A DNA stretch of 64,000 nucleotides from Arthrobacter sp. TMP15 (lineage in GTDB: Bacteria > Actinomycetota > Actinomycetes > Actinomycetales > Micrococcaceae), in contig NZ_CP154262.1 in the NCBI RefSeq assembly GCF_039529835.1, positions 1,612,001-1,676,000 of the forward strand. The letters are read 5' to 3'. Shown here in pieces: positions 54,169 to 63,122 of this stretch (within the stretch, counting starts at the first letter, position 1; each line of letters begins with the position of its first letter). The translations under genes were made by a program, and so were the position numbers. The notes under the pieces are model-generated. The model was not told where the DNA came from and ran no database searches. It worked only from the letters and a program-made list of their open reading frames with translations.

Positions 54169-55034
54169 GCATCCTTGAATTCTTGATTGAACCGTTCGAT
54201 TTTGTTTTCATGCAGCGCGCACTTGCTGTCACGTTAATTGCCGCGGTGGTGTGTGCCGTGCTCTCGTGCTGGCTTGTTCTCATTGGCTGGTCGCTGATGG
54301 GGGACGCAGTCTCACACGCCGTTCTGCCCGGGGTAGCCCTGGCCTACATTGTTGGTGCCCCCTTCGCCGTTGGCGCTGTGCTCTTCGGCTTTCTCGCGGT
54401 GGCTTTGATCGGTGCGGTTCGTGACACCAGCCGGGTCAAGGAAGATGCCGCGATTGGGATCGTCTTCACCACCCTGTTCGCCTTGGGTCTGGTGCTGATT
54501 TCGGTGACACCAAGCCAAACGGATCTCACCCACATTATTTTCGGAAACTTGCTGGGGTTGAGCCATTCTGATCTCAAGCAGGTGCTGATTCTTGGTGCTT
54601 TCACCCTGGCGATCCTGCTCATCAAGCGGCGTGACTTCACGCTCTTTGCCTTCGATCCCACGCATGCCCACGCCATCGGTTTGAACCCGCGCGTGCTCGG
54701 TGCATTCCTGCTGGGTCTCTTGGCCCTGACTTCCGTAGTTGCCTTGCAAGCGGTGGGGGTGGTGTTGGTGGTTGCGATGCTCATCATTCCTGGGGCCACG
54801 GCCTATTTGCTCACAGATCGTTTTGGCCGGATGCTATTTTTGGCACCAACCATCTCAGCGGTCTGCGCAGTCGTGGGCCTCTACGCCAGCTATTACCTTG
54901 ACGCCGCCTCAGGTGGCATGGTGGTTTTGGCACAGGGTGCTGCCTTTACGCTGGTCTATTTGTTTAGCCCACGCCATGGTTTGATCTCTACCCGGATGAA
55001 TGCGGCGCGACGCCGGAAGCTGGTTGCCGCCTGA
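54165..55034 (+). CDS. Manganese-type ABC transporter permease
   Basis: 289 aa with about eight hydrophobic segments. SWLVLIGWSLMGDAVSHAVLPG is the conserved ABC-3 opening; FDPTHAHAIGLNPRVLG and LTSVVALQAVGVVLVVAMLI, IIPGATAYLLTDRF match the ZnuB/PsaC/MntB family. Forms the translocation path as a homodimer. Last gene of the operon. Confidence 0.93.
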   Translation: MSILEFLIEPFDFVFMQRALAVTLIAAVVCAVLSCWLVLIGWSLMGDAVSHAVLPGVALAYIVGAPFAVGAVLFGFLAVALIGAVRDTSRVKEDAAIGIVFTTLFALGLVLISVTPSQTDLTHIIFGNLLGLSHSDLKQVLILGAFTLAILLIKRRDFTLFAFDPTHAHAIGLNPRVLGAFLLGLLALTSVVALQAVGVVLVVAMLIIPGATAYLLTDRFGRMLFLAPTISAVCAVVGLYASYYLDAASGGMVVLAQGAAFTLVYLFSPRHGLISTRMNAARRRKLVAA

Positions 55035-55076
55035 GTTCTCAGTTTCGCCCGGGGTTAGGCATGCAAGGATGGGTCA

Positions 55077-55475
55077 ATGACCTCAATCAACCTCAAAGCG
55101 TGGGCCCTGGCTGCTCTGCTGGGTACAAGTGCCATCAACCACATCAAGGACCCCAAGTTTTATTACGCCGTTGTTCCACCGTCACTGTGCAGCGATAAAG
55201 GCGGAAAATTTGCGCTAATGACACGTCATCAGTGGGTGATTGCCTCGGCCGTGCCGGAAGCACTCGCTGCGGTAGGACTCTTGATTCCCCGGACACGCAA
55301 GGCCGCGGCGACAGCCTCCGCTTTGATGTTCATCGCTTTCACCGCGGGGCACGTGACGGCCTTGCGGCGTGCCTGGGGGCCGGACGGAAATTCAACAGCT
55401 AAGAAGATCCACTCGGTCCGACTGCCACTGCAGGTACCCCTGGTTGCCTGGGCATGGAGTGCCCGTAAGCCCTAA
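55077..55475 (+). CDS. DoxX-like small membrane protein
   Basis: 132 aa with three or four hydrophobic segments (LKAWALAALLGTSAINHI, VIASAVPEALAAVGLLIP, ATASALMFIAFTAGHVTALR), the layout of DoxX/DoxD-like proteins. A TANNNxNHI-type opening is present. Function not established for such members. The start ATG 55077 follows AAGGATGGG. It lies 42 bases after the permease and may be read through from the Mn operon. A strong hairpin follows. Confidence 0.7.
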   Translation: MTSINLKAWALAALLGTSAINHIKDPKFYYAVVPPSLCSDKGGKFALMTRHQWVIASAVPEALAAVGLLIPRTRKAAATASALMFIAFTAGHVTALRRAWGPDGNSTAKKIHSVRLPLQVPLVAWAWSARKP

Positions 55476-55514
55476 CGACTAGCGCACCCCAATGCTAGGA
55501 AGCCAACTAGCAAC

Positions 55515-55544
55515 AAAGCCGGGCACCCGTAGGTGCCCGGCTTT
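55515..55544. terminator. Bidirectional intrinsic terminator
   Basis: AAAGCCGGGCACC (55515-55527) pairs perfectly with GGTGCCCGGCTTT (55532-55544) around a four-base loop. The A/T ends serve both strands. It separates the plus-strand DoxX-like gene from the convergent sulfatase. Confidence 0.9.
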
Positions 55545-55604
55545 CGTGGCAGGTGCCTTATTGCGGCAGCCCTGACTGTGAAACTGGTATTGCCGAATAG
55601 CTGG

Positions 55605-57128
55605 TTACTGGGTGATGAAACGTTCCACAGCAGTGACCGGGCGGACTCGCTCACTGGCCGGGATATCACCGGCAAAGGCTAGCCATTGGGCAAACTTATC
55701 CCCACGCTCCACTAACTGGCGGTACATGGCAAGACGCATGGTGCGCACCCGGTCGCGATAAACGGGTACATCAACGACATTGATCAGCTCATCAGGATCA
55801 GCCACCATGTCATAGAACTCGTCAATGCCTTCAGGATTGGCAATGTACTTCACTTCTTTATTGCGGATCATTCGCTGAGCATAGGGGAAGTGGTGGCCGT
55901 GGAATTCGCACAGGATATTCTCGCGCCAGCCCGAGACCTCTTCACCATGAGCCAAGGGCAGTAGACTACGGCCGCGTACCCCGGAGGCATCTGCCCCGGC
56001 GATCTCATGAAAGGTGGCCGTGAAATCCAGCAGACTGATGAAACGGTCCTCCCGCCGCCCGTGCTCCCCTGGTAGGGCAAGGATGGCGGGAATCCGGTAA
56101 ATGTCTTCATACATGGCCGGGCCCTTGTCATTGAGCCTGTGTGCGCCCGTGAATTCGCCGTGGTCTGCAGTGAACATGACTGCGGTTGTATCACTCAAGC
56201 CCAGCTCGTCCATGACGTCCAAGATGCGACCTATTTCATGGTCGATCATGGCTACGTAGCCCCAGTAGACAGCTGTGAGCTTCTTCCATTCATCGACCGT
56301 GAAGCAGTCAGTGGACCAGTACTCTGCGTAGGCCTGCTGCACCATGGGTTTCCCATGGAAAGTTTCAGCGAAGGAACCCGGTAGTTCCACCGTGGCCGGA
56401 TCAACCATGTCATACCATTTTTGCGGAATCAGGTAGGGCAGGTGTGGACCGAAGATGTGGCAGGACAGGAAAAATGGTGTGCGATCTCCGCCTTCCTGCA
56501 AAGCTCCAGCAGCAAATTCACGCAATTTCGCGATGGTTTGGTCCGCCAAGAAAGCCTCAAAGGTAGCTTCCGTTGGTTGGTCAGTCACCCCGGCAATCAA
56601 ATGCCCCTGGCTGCCGTCCGCACGAGTGGTGTAGACCGGGCTGGAGATACGGAAGTCAGGGAAGTCGTTTGCCTTCAGCCACCCTTCGTACCCTGGGTCA
56701 TCAAAGACGTTTAGCGCCCCGGGCAGGTGGATTCCTTCAAAGCCGTAATGTTCGGGGCCACGGTCCTTGCCCACATGCCACTTGCCCACGTGTCCGAGCC
56801 GATATCCCTGCTCAATCAAGGCCGCCGAGAACGTAGGCAGCCCATCAGGAAGCTCCTCACGATGGCCTGAGTTCCATTCATAGTTTGCCAATAATCCGTG
56901 TTCAAACGGTTGTAACCCGGTGAGCAGGCTGGCCCGGGCGGGGGTGCAGATGGCTGTGGGGGTGTAGGCGCGGTCAAAGGTGGTCCCTCGCCCGGCCAGC
57001 CTGTCGAGGTTGGGTGTGTGTTGCGAAGTGTTGCCATAGCAGCCAAGGGTGTCGATACGTTGCTGGTCCGTCATCAGGAACAGCATGTTCTGGCGGGAGC
57101 CGCCTGTGTTATGAGAACTGTCAGTCAT
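55605..57128 (-). CDS. Sulfatase (type I, formylglycine-dependent)
   Basis: 507 aa. MLFLMTDQQRIDTLGCYG is the sulfatase opening with metal-binding Asp; the modification motif CTPARASLLTG holds Cys61, to be converted to formylglycine (CxPxR rule); LGHVGKWHVG contributes the active-site Lys/His; MFTADHGEFTGAH the second metal pair. No signal peptide, so it hydrolyses an imported sulfate ester in the cytoplasm. It lies six bases after the binding-protein gene, in one operon with a sulfonate/nitrate-type ABC transporter. No formylglycine-generating enzyme is in the window. Confidence 0.92.
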   Translation of the reverse strand: MTDSSHNTGGSRQNMLFLMTDQQRIDTLGCYGNTSQHTPNLDRLAGRGTTFDRAYTPTAICTPARASLLTGLQPFEHGLLANYEWNSGHREELPDGLPTFSAALIEQGYRLGHVGKWHVGKDRGPEHYGFEGIHLPGALNVFDDPGYEGWLKANDFPDFRISSPVYTTRADGSQGHLIAGVTDQPTEATFEAFLADQTIAKLREFAAGALQEGGDRTPFFLSCHIFGPHLPYLIPQKWYDMVDPATVELPGSFAETFHGKPMVQQAYAEYWSTDCFTVDEWKKLTAVYWGYVAMIDHEIGRILDVMDELGLSDTTAVMFTADHGEFTGAHRLNDKGPAMYEDIYRIPAILALPGEHGRREDRFISLLDFTATFHEIAGADASGVRGRSLLPLAHGEEVSGWRENILCEFHGHHFPYAQRMIRNKEVKYIANPEGIDEFYDMVADPDELINVVDVPVYRDRVRTMRLAMYRQLVERGDKFAQWLAFAGDIPASERVRPVTAVERFITQ

Positions 57129-57134
57129 GGACGG

Positions 57135-58163
57135 TTAGGCCTTCTTTGTGGAGGCATACAGCTCCGAGTCGTAGAACGTCTTGGGGTCCACAACAGCAGG
57201 GATCTTATCCGCGGCCTTGAACTGTTCCTGCAAGGCGTTCAGCCAAGTGTCAATAGTGCCCTTGGAGGAAAGATCTTCCAGTTCCTTGGAAGTGAAGAGC
57301 TTGGCCACACTGGCCTGGGCCTTCATGTCTTCTTCCTTAAGTTTGAGGAACTTGGCGGTCACCGCAATAGTGGTGTCAAGATTTTCCTTGCGGTAGTCAT
57401 TGGCACTCTTGACCACTGAAATGAACGCAGTGGCCAATTCCTTGTCCTTTGCCGCACGTCCCGCCCCAGCCACGAACGTGGAGGGGAAGGTGAGCTGGTC
57501 AATGAAGTCCTCGTTGCCAAAGAGTTCAACCATGTCAGGCTTGCCCTTTTTGGCACTGTCGATCAGCGGGTACCACAACGCTGCCCCATCGATCTGTCCC
57601 GAAGCAAAAGCGGCTACGATCGTGGGCGGGTCCATGGGTGTGATTTCAAAGTCGGCCCGGGCAAGGCCTTCCTTGGCCAGCGCCAAGGAGAACAACTGAT
57701 CGCCGGAGGTGCCGGTAGCGATGCCGATCTTCTTACCCTTGAGATCAGCCAGTGTCTTGAACTCAGACTGGGCAATGATACGGTCCGCATTGGAAACTGA
57801 GTTGACGGCCCAAATCTCGGCTTTGCCGGAGGCCGGCAGCCAGAGGGCGCCGGATCCGATGTACGCCACGTCCACGTTGTCCGTGCCCAGTGCCTGGATA
57901 GCAAGGGGGCCGTTAGTGAAGGGAATGTACTTCGGCTTCAGACCGGCGGTGGCCCAGTAGCCCTCTTGGTCGGAAACGGCCATCAAGGCGGCACCGTTAA
58001 AGTCGGCGATGTAACCGACCTTGATCTCCACGGGATCTTTCGCTGAGGCGCCGGTGCCGGCAGGTTTGGAATCGGTGTTGCCTCCGCAGGCCGCCAGCAG
58101 TGAAATGGCGGCTGCTCCCATGGAGAGCTGGAGAACGTTACGGCGTGAAAGAGATGAAGTCAT
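57135..58163 (-). CDS. ABC transporter solute-binding protein, SsuA/TauA/NMT1 type, Tat lipoprotein
   Basis: 342 aa. The N-terminus SLSRRNVLQLSMGAAAI carries a twin-arginine signal ending in LLAAC (Cys26). The mature sequence VEIKVGYIADFNGAALMAVS, DNVDVAYIGSGALWLP, DLKGKKIGIATGTSGDQLF follows the sulfonate/nitrate/thiamine-precursor binding family. A sulfated organic compound is the likely ligand because the sulfatase gene follows at once. It is third in the minus-strand operon after permease and ATPase. Confidence 0.9.
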   Translation of the reverse strand: MTSSLSRRNVLQLSMGAAAISLLAACGGNTDSKPAGTGASAKDPVEIKVGYIADFNGAALMAVSDQEGYWATAGLKPKYIPFTNGPLAIQALGTDNVDVAYIGSGALWLPASGKAEIWAVNSVSNADRIIAQSEFKTLADLKGKKIGIATGTSGDQLFSLALAKEGLARADFEITPMDPPTIVAAFASGQIDGAALWYPLIDSAKKGKPDMVELFGNEDFIDQLTFPSTFVAGAGRAAKDKELATAFISVVKSANDYRKENLDTTIAVTAKFLKLKEEDMKAQASVAKLFTSKELEDLSSKGTIDTWLNALQEQFKAADKIPAVVDPKTFYDSELYASTKKA

Positions 58164-58270
58164 GGTGTCTCCTGGGTGTAGTTGCTGGCCCTGGTTGGCC
58201 GGGTAAGTTCGATAGTTGGTTTAGTGAGTGCAGTTCTGGATGGAGCCGGGCGGAGGTAAGCGACGGCAGC

Positions 58271-59068
58271 TTATTCGTCAGCGCCCTTGGCATCTGGCTG
58301 ATGATAGACGGCTTCCCATACCTGTGCCCGAAGTCTTGCGAACTCATCGGAGAGACGCATTTGCTCCGTTCGCGGGTAGGGGAGGTCAATGTGGATCTCT
58401 TTGTAGATGCGGCCCGGACGAGCCGCCATGACGATGACCCGGGAGGCCAAGAAGACTGACTCATCGACGTCGTGGGTAATGAACATGACTGTGCGGCGTT
58501 CCTTGGTCCATGTGTGAAGTAGCTGCTCCTGCATATGCACTCGGGTCAGGGCATCGAGGGCTCCAAATGGTTCGTCCATGAGCAAAATCTCCGGGTTGAC
58601 AGCGTAGGCGCGGGCAATGGCGCACCGTTGCTTCATGCCGCCGGAGAGTTCTTTGGGGAGGGCCTCGGCAAAGCGGGTCAGGCCAACCAGGTCAAGGTAG
58701 TGGTCCACGATCGCCTTGCGTTCCTTCGCCGGAACCTTCTTTAGCTCCAGACCAAATTCCACGTTCTTGCGCACTGTCAGCCACGGAAAGAGTGCGTATT
58801 GCTGGAAAATGACACCCGTTCGTGTGCTGGGACCGTTCACTTCACGATCATCGACCACCACACGGCCACTGGTAGGGTCCAGCAGCCCAGCCGCCGCATT
58901 CAGCATGGTGGATTTCCCGCAGCCGGACGGGCCCACAACGGTGACAAATTCGCCGTCGGCTATGTTTAGGTTCACGCCATCGAGCGCCGTGAACGTGGTT
59001 CCAGTAAGGGTGAATTCTTGGCGAAGGTCCTCAAAACGGATCATCGCGTTATTGGTAAGAGTGGGCAT
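58271..59068 (-). CDS. ABC transporter ATP-binding protein, SsuB/TauB type
   Basis: 265 aa. Walker A VGPSGCGKST (45-54), VIFQQYALFPWLTVRKNVEF (Q-loop), signature LSGGMKQRCAIARAYA, Walker B ILLMDEPFGALDALTR, switch His in MFITHDVDESVFLA. These are typical of sulfonate/nitrate/taurine systems. Nine bases downstream of the permease stop; 107 bases separate it from the binding-protein gene. Confidence 0.93.
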   Translation of the reverse strand: MPTLTNNAMIRFEDLRQEFTLTGTTFTALDGVNLNIADGEFVTVVGPSGCGKSTMLNAAAGLLDPTSGRVVVDDREVNGPSTRTGVIFQQYALFPWLTVRKNVEFGLELKKVPAKERKAIVDHYLDLVGLTRFAEALPKELSGGMKQRCAIARAYAVNPEILLMDEPFGALDALTRVHMQEQLLHTWTKERRTVMFITHDVDESVFLASRVIVMAARPGRIYKEIHIDLPYPRTEQMRLSDEFARLRAQVWEAVYHQPDAKGADE

Positions 59069-59077
59069 TGAGGTTCC

Positions 59078-59971
59078 TTAGCGGCGTTCTTGCCAGCGGG
59101 TCAAATGAGCTTCGACCATGAGTAGTAGACGGTCCATGACCAGACCCAAAATTCCAATGGCGATCACGTTCACGAGGATGGTTGGCATGTCATAAAACTG
59201 CATGGCTGCCTGCATGCGGGCACCAAGCCCGTTGACGGCACCGAGCAATTCAGCGGCAACCACTGTGGCCCAGCCAGCACCTAGACCGATGCGCATGCCG
59301 ACCAGGATGAACGGAGACGATGCAGGTACTACAACGCGGCGGAAGATCACAAAGCTGTTCGCGCCGAGCACTCGGGCTGCATTAATGAGTGTGTTGTCAA
59401 CGCTCACCACTCCCTGATAAGTGGAGATAACGCAGGATAGGAATGCGGCCAGGAAAATAACAAAGATCTTTGGTGTCTCGCCAATCCCCATCGTGACCAT
59501 GACCAAAGGCAGCAGCGCCAGTGGGGGAATGGTGCGGAAAAACTGTACATAGGGCTCAATAATTGCGCGTCCTATGCCATACCAACCCATGATGAAACCA
59601 ACCGGAATTGCCAAGAGGCTGCCTAGGAAGAAACCACTTAAGACTCGGGAGAGTGAAGCCCACGTGTCTCCCGCCAAGGTTCCGTCAGCGATGACCTCAC
59701 CGGCCCGAACACCTACTTCTAACGGTCCGGGCAAGGTGACGAGCCCTGAAGCTGAGAAAATTGTCCACGCTGCCAAGCCAGCCGCCACAGAAACTATATT
59801 GATCGCAATCATGGACTGGCGGCTCAGCTTACGAGTGCCAGATCCTCGCGTCTTTTGTGGACTCGACTTCTTTGGCCCCGACGCTTTAATTCCCTGGTCC
59901 TCTTCGGAGGTTGGGCTGCCGGTGGATGCGGGTGCGTCATAGACCGGACTGACGGTGTCTTTTGGTGCCAT
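59078..59971 (-). CDS. ABC transporter permease, SsuC/TauC type
   Basis: 297 aa. An N-terminal hydrophilic extension (~50 aa) precedes about six helices. [20 protein letters not shown] and the EAA loop [25 protein letters not shown] are the signature of this permease group. First gene of the ABC/sulfatase operon. It starts with ATG 59971 directly at the predicted transcription start. Confidence 0.92.
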   Translation of the reverse strand: MAPKDTVSPVYDAPASTGSPTSEEDQGIKASGPKKSSPQKTRGSGTRKLSRQSMIAINIVSVAAGLAAWTIFSASGLVTLPGPLEVGVRAGEVIADGTLAGDTWASLSRVLSGFFLGSLLAIPVGFIMGWYGIGRAIIEPYVQFFRTIPPLALLPLVMVTMGIGETPKIFVIFLAAFLSCVISTYQGVVSVDNTLINAARVLGANSFVIFRRVVVPASSPFILVGMRIGLGAGWATVVAAELLGAVNGLGARMQAAMQFYDMPTILVNVIAIGILGLVMDRLLLMVEAHLTRWQERR

Positions 59972-59977
59972 GGCTTA

Positions 59978-60006
59978 AATTTATGGCATAGATCACATGC
60001 TGTCAA
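59978..60006 (-). promoter_or_regulatory. Strong leaderless promoter of the ABC/sulfatase operon
   Basis: On the minus strand TTGACA (60006-60001), 17-base spacer, TAAATT (59983-59978), then six bases to ATG 59971. The -35 is perfect and spacing ideal. The spacer includes GCAT-agatcac-ATGC, a possible operator dyad. There is no ribosome-binding site. Confidence 0.8.
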
Positions 60007-60038
60007 GACTATTTACATAAGTAGGGTTGACGCCAAAT

Positions 60039-60048
60039 TGTCCGGACA
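60039..60048. promoter_or_regulatory. TGTCCGGACA palindrome upstream of the ABC/sulfatase promoter
   Basis: Perfect 10-base palindrome 33 bases upstream of the -35 element and within the gap below the ROK gene. Candidate binding site for the ROK regulator; inference from position. Confidence 0.35.
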
Positions 60049-60101
60049 TATTTCCCTCCTTGACCGTTGGAGCCACAGGAAGGCTTCTAGGGAGACTTTG
60101 G

Positions 60102-61268
60102 CTAGCTTTGGTTCGACGTGGCCCAGTGTTTGAGGACCATCTGTGCGGCTCCATCGCTTCCGGCGGCGACCGCGAATACAGCGGTGCTGATATCGGTGGA
60201 GCGTGGACCAATATCCAAGGACTGTTCTGCCAGAGCATTTCGGATGGGCACTAAAAGCTGTTCGCCAAACTGTGAAAGTTCCCCGGCAATGACCACACGG
60301 CTCGGATCCAGCAGCACGCAGGCACCACTGATGGCTCGGGCCAGCAGTTCAGCAGCCCAGTCCACTACACTCCTTGCAATACTGTTGCCCTCTGCGGCCG
60401 CTTTGGCCATGGCGGCAATAGAATCAAAGGTCTGGCCTCGACGTGCAGATTCGAGCAGGACATTGGATTCATTGATGTAACTCTCCAAGCAACCGCGACG
60501 TCCACACCAGCACACGGGACCAGCGAAATCAACACTCATATGTCCTAGCTCTCCCGCAGATCCGTTTGCACCGCGCAGAAGCCTGCCATTGCTGACGACG
60601 GCGCAACTCACTCCGGCGGAGAGTGCGGCATAGAGGAGGTTGTCGTTGGATTTAACATATGACATTGCCGCCAGACGAATGTTGTTATCCCACAACAACG
60701 GGACTGCTAGTTCATCTCGGAGTGGTTGGAGGGAAGCGCCCTCAGGGTCGCTTTGTTGCTGCACTCCGTCTGAGAGTGAGTGGGGGTTGGCGTGCCTGCT
60801 GGCAATGCCAACCCCTATGCCAATCACGGTTTCGGCGGTGATGGCCCCAGAGCTAATAAGCTCGCGAAGCATGGTGGCGGCGTGTTGGACTTTTTCCTGT
60901 AGTGCGAGCGTTCCGGGGATCTGCGCACTTTCGTGGGTGACGCGTGAACCGTCAAAGCCTGTGACGGTGATGCTGATACGGCGTCGGCCTAGTTCGATGC
61001 CCACTGCGGCGCATGTTTTAGGGTTAAGCGAGAGTACTTTGGTGGGCCGGCCGCTCCGTCCAGGGGCGTGGATAAGTTGGTCATGTTCAGCAAGCACACC
61101 GTTCTGGCGCAGGGCGCCAACGATGGCCGAGAGGGTTGTGCGGGAGAGGTTTGTGTCAGTTTCCAGCTGACGACGGGTGCGGGTACCATGAATTGCCAGT
61201 GCGTCCAGAACGCGCAGCTCGTGTCTACGGCGAACTGCCTGCAAAACATCGTCATCGGATGTGAGCAC
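60102..61268 (-). CDS. ROK-family transcriptional regulator
   Basis: 388 aa. The N-terminal MarR-like winged helix (VLDALAIHGTRTRRQLETDT, LSRTTLSAIVGALRQNGVLA) is followed by the ROK fold. The zinc motif CWCGRRGCLES near residue 245-255 is intact. The phosphate-binding segment reads AVGIELGRRRISITV, with Glu instead of the kinase Asp, so it is a regulator rather than a sugar kinase. Start GTG 61268 (AAAGAGGG upstream). Immediately upstream of the ABC/sulfatase operon on the same strand; it probably controls that operon and may sense a sugar-like ligand. Confidence 0.9.
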   Translation of the reverse strand: MLTSDDDVLQAVRRRHELRVLDALAIHGTRTRRQLETDTNLSRTTLSAIVGALRQNGVLAEHDQLIHAPGRSGRPTKVLSLNPKTCAAVGIELGRRRISITVTGFDGSRVTHESAQIPGTLALQEKVQHAATMLRELISSGAITAETVIGIGVGIASRHANPHSLSDGVQQQSDPEGASLQPLRDELAVPLLWDNNIRLAAMSYVKSNDNLLYAALSAGVSCAVVSNGRLLRGANGSAGELGHMSVDFAGPVCWCGRRGCLESYINESNVLLESARRGQTFDSIAAMAKAAAEGNSIARSVVDWAAELLARAISGACVLLDPSRVVIAGELSQFGEQLLVPIRNALAEQSLDIGPRSTDISTAVFAVAAGSDGAAQMVLKHWATSNQS

Positions 61269-61366
61269 GGGCCCTCTTTCAGTTGTTAAAATATGGGGCT
61301 GCCAATGTTTTTAAAGGGCCCTCACTGACCATTATGTAGCTAGCATGGGTACTTTTGTAAAGCCTG

Positions 61367-61394
61367 TTGACTTAAATTATTTGTGGTGTACGTT
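61367..61394 (+). promoter_or_regulatory. Probable promoter of the universal stress protein gene
   Basis: TTGACT (61367-61372), 16-base spacer, TACGTT (61389-61394), giving a leader of about 40 bases to GTG 61441. Moderate match. Confidence 0.45.
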
Positions 61395-61440
61395 CCAGCA
61401 TTGACATCATTGGTTTCTCTGAATCCACCGGCGAGGTACT

Positions 61441-62088
61441 GTGCGGAATTCGGCAATTGAGGGTCAAGCCTTTCCAAATCAGCCCCAGAGGCCAATGATG
61501 GTAGATACCGGGCTGGCGGAGATCTGCCCTATGGTTCATGAAAAGGCGGCAGACACTATGCAACAAGTTCCCAAAGTTCCAACAACAGATAGTATTCCGG
61601 AAATTGTGGTCGGTGTTGATGGTTCACCGGAATCGATTCTTGCATTGCACTGGGCAACGACACTGGCGCCCGCTTTGGGCGCTACGATCGTAGCTGTGAG
61701 CGCATGGCAACTAGAGCCCGTTTACGGTCCCTACGCAGCAGCTGACTGGCATCCCAAAGCGATCGCCCAAGAAATACTCACGGAGACCTTATCCAAGGCT
61801 TTCGGCGAGAGTGTGCCCGAAGAACTTAGCGCAGAGTGTTTTCGTGGACAACCAGCAAAGGTCTTGATGGAACGAAGCAAGTCTGCGGTGATGCTGATCC
61901 TTGGCTCACGAGGACGGGGCGGGTTCAAGGGATTGCTGCTGGGTTCTGTCAGCACTGCCTGCACCGCGCATGCGCAAAGCCCTGTTTTGGTGGTGCGGAC
62001 TGCGCCCACATCTCAGGCCGCCGCAAATCCAGTGAATTCAGGGAACTCAGTGAATTCAGAGGGTACAGGGCTGGCGGATAGAGAGTAG
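61441..62088 (+). CDS. Universal stress protein (single UspA domain)
   Basis: 215 aa if GTG 61441 is used (GAGG upstream). In-frame ATGs at 61498, 61531 and 61558 are alternatives, the last leaving only ten residues before the domain. The domain begins IVVGVDGSPESILALHWATT; the ATP-binding motif is LGSRGRGGFKGLLLGSVS followed by SPVLVVRTA (G-x2-G-x9-G-S type). Stress or hypoxia induction is typical for the family. A Ser/Asn-rich repeat-like tail (NSGNSVNSEG) closes the protein. Divergent from the ROK gene. Confidence 0.85.
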   Translation: MRNSAIEGQAFPNQPQRPMMVDTGLAEICPMVHEKAADTMQQVPKVPTTDSIPEIVVGVDGSPESILALHWATTLAPALGATIVAVSAWQLEPVYGPYAAADWHPKAIAQEILTETLSKAFGESVPEELSAECFRGQPAKVLMERSKSAVMLILGSRGRGGFKGLLLGSVSTACTAHAQSPVLVVRTAPTSQAAANPVNSGNSVNSEGTGLADRE

Positions 62089-63122
62089 TCCTCACACCCA
62101 TCCGGTGTCCATCAAACCTCAAGATGCTGGATCTGGAAGTGGTGGCCGCGTCACGGCCTGGGCGTAAGACCCAGGAAGTGAAACTGTTTGGGCCAGCCCC
62201 GCTAGTCAACCATTTGGCATCGACACGGCGGTCCAAGTGACCCAATGTGGAAGGGCTGGTCTGTGACCATGACAGGAAGGCTCATACGACCTCTAGCTGT
62301 GAACGCAGCCAACGCTCTGGCCGCAGTCGACAATCCACATCCCACATTCCACATTCCACAGTCCACAGTCCACAGCGAAGCATGACGGGAACCTGTGGCG
62401 CATTGTCTCCCCGGGACAAATTCGGTAGTGACGCCCTAGCGCAAAGGGAGCATTGGGGGACATAAATCCTCTCAAGTGAACGTCCCAGCCGTAAGCTTTG
62501 ACTCGCTTAAACCGATGGAGAAATTGTCGGGTTTGCATTTGCCGGACCGGCTATCGGCGCCGGTGTTTGCGAAGAATAATCCTCATGCCCTCGCATTTTA
62601 TCAACGAGATCACTTTCATTTTTATGGTGCCTCAAAGAATGCTCCGGACAGTCCGAATATCCTATAAGTTTGACTCGTTCGCAATCTGTGCCTTCAGTGA
62701 TACTCCAGGTTCTCAGCCGATCGTTGGTGGTGTTCTAAACTTTCAATCATGATGGCATCAAGCTGGGTTGAAGTGCAGTTGGCTTATGAGCAAGCTGCAG
62801 ACTAGCTCGTGCGTTCACGCCATCCGAGAATTGGGTCAGAAGTTCTCCATCTTCCTGCCTGCGGTATGAGGACAGCATAGGGCTACTCACGCCGACAGAA
62901 GTTAGTGCAAACGGGTAGCGATCGCCCGGACGCGGTAGTGGACACGGTTGTGAGGGTAGTTGGTCAGCTCACTGGGAGCCACACTACGGATCCTTAAGAC
63001 TTTTCCGGGGGACTGGTGAGGTCGGAGCAACCCGGTACAAACAATCAGTTCCAGAGAATCGCAAACTCTTATCAGGGCGCTGGTGGACTTCTCGTCCTCG
63101 TGGCTTAGGTGAGGGCTCTTGC
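62089..63122. other. Gene-poor stretch of about 1 kb
   Basis: No frame on either strand shows a known family. Contents: a short dyad with partial loop near 62155-62175, a heptanucleotide tandem repeat (62335-62376), and an unassigned minus-strand frame at 62902-63177 (91 codons) that overlaps the end of the next gene and has no ribosome-binding site. It may be decayed coding sequence or a remnant of a lost insertion. Confidence 0.5.
62335..62376. repeat. Heptanucleotide tandem repeat, six copies
   Basis: Six units of CCACANN: CCACATC, CCACATT, CCACATT, CCACAGT, CCACAGT, CCACAGC. Period 7 without interruption, in non-coding DNA; copy number is likely to vary between strains. Confidence 0.9.

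Noticed and set aside
62476-62667. 63-codon plus-strand frame
   Set aside because: GTG start without SD or -10 element at useful distance, no recognisable domain, surrounded by non-coding repeats.
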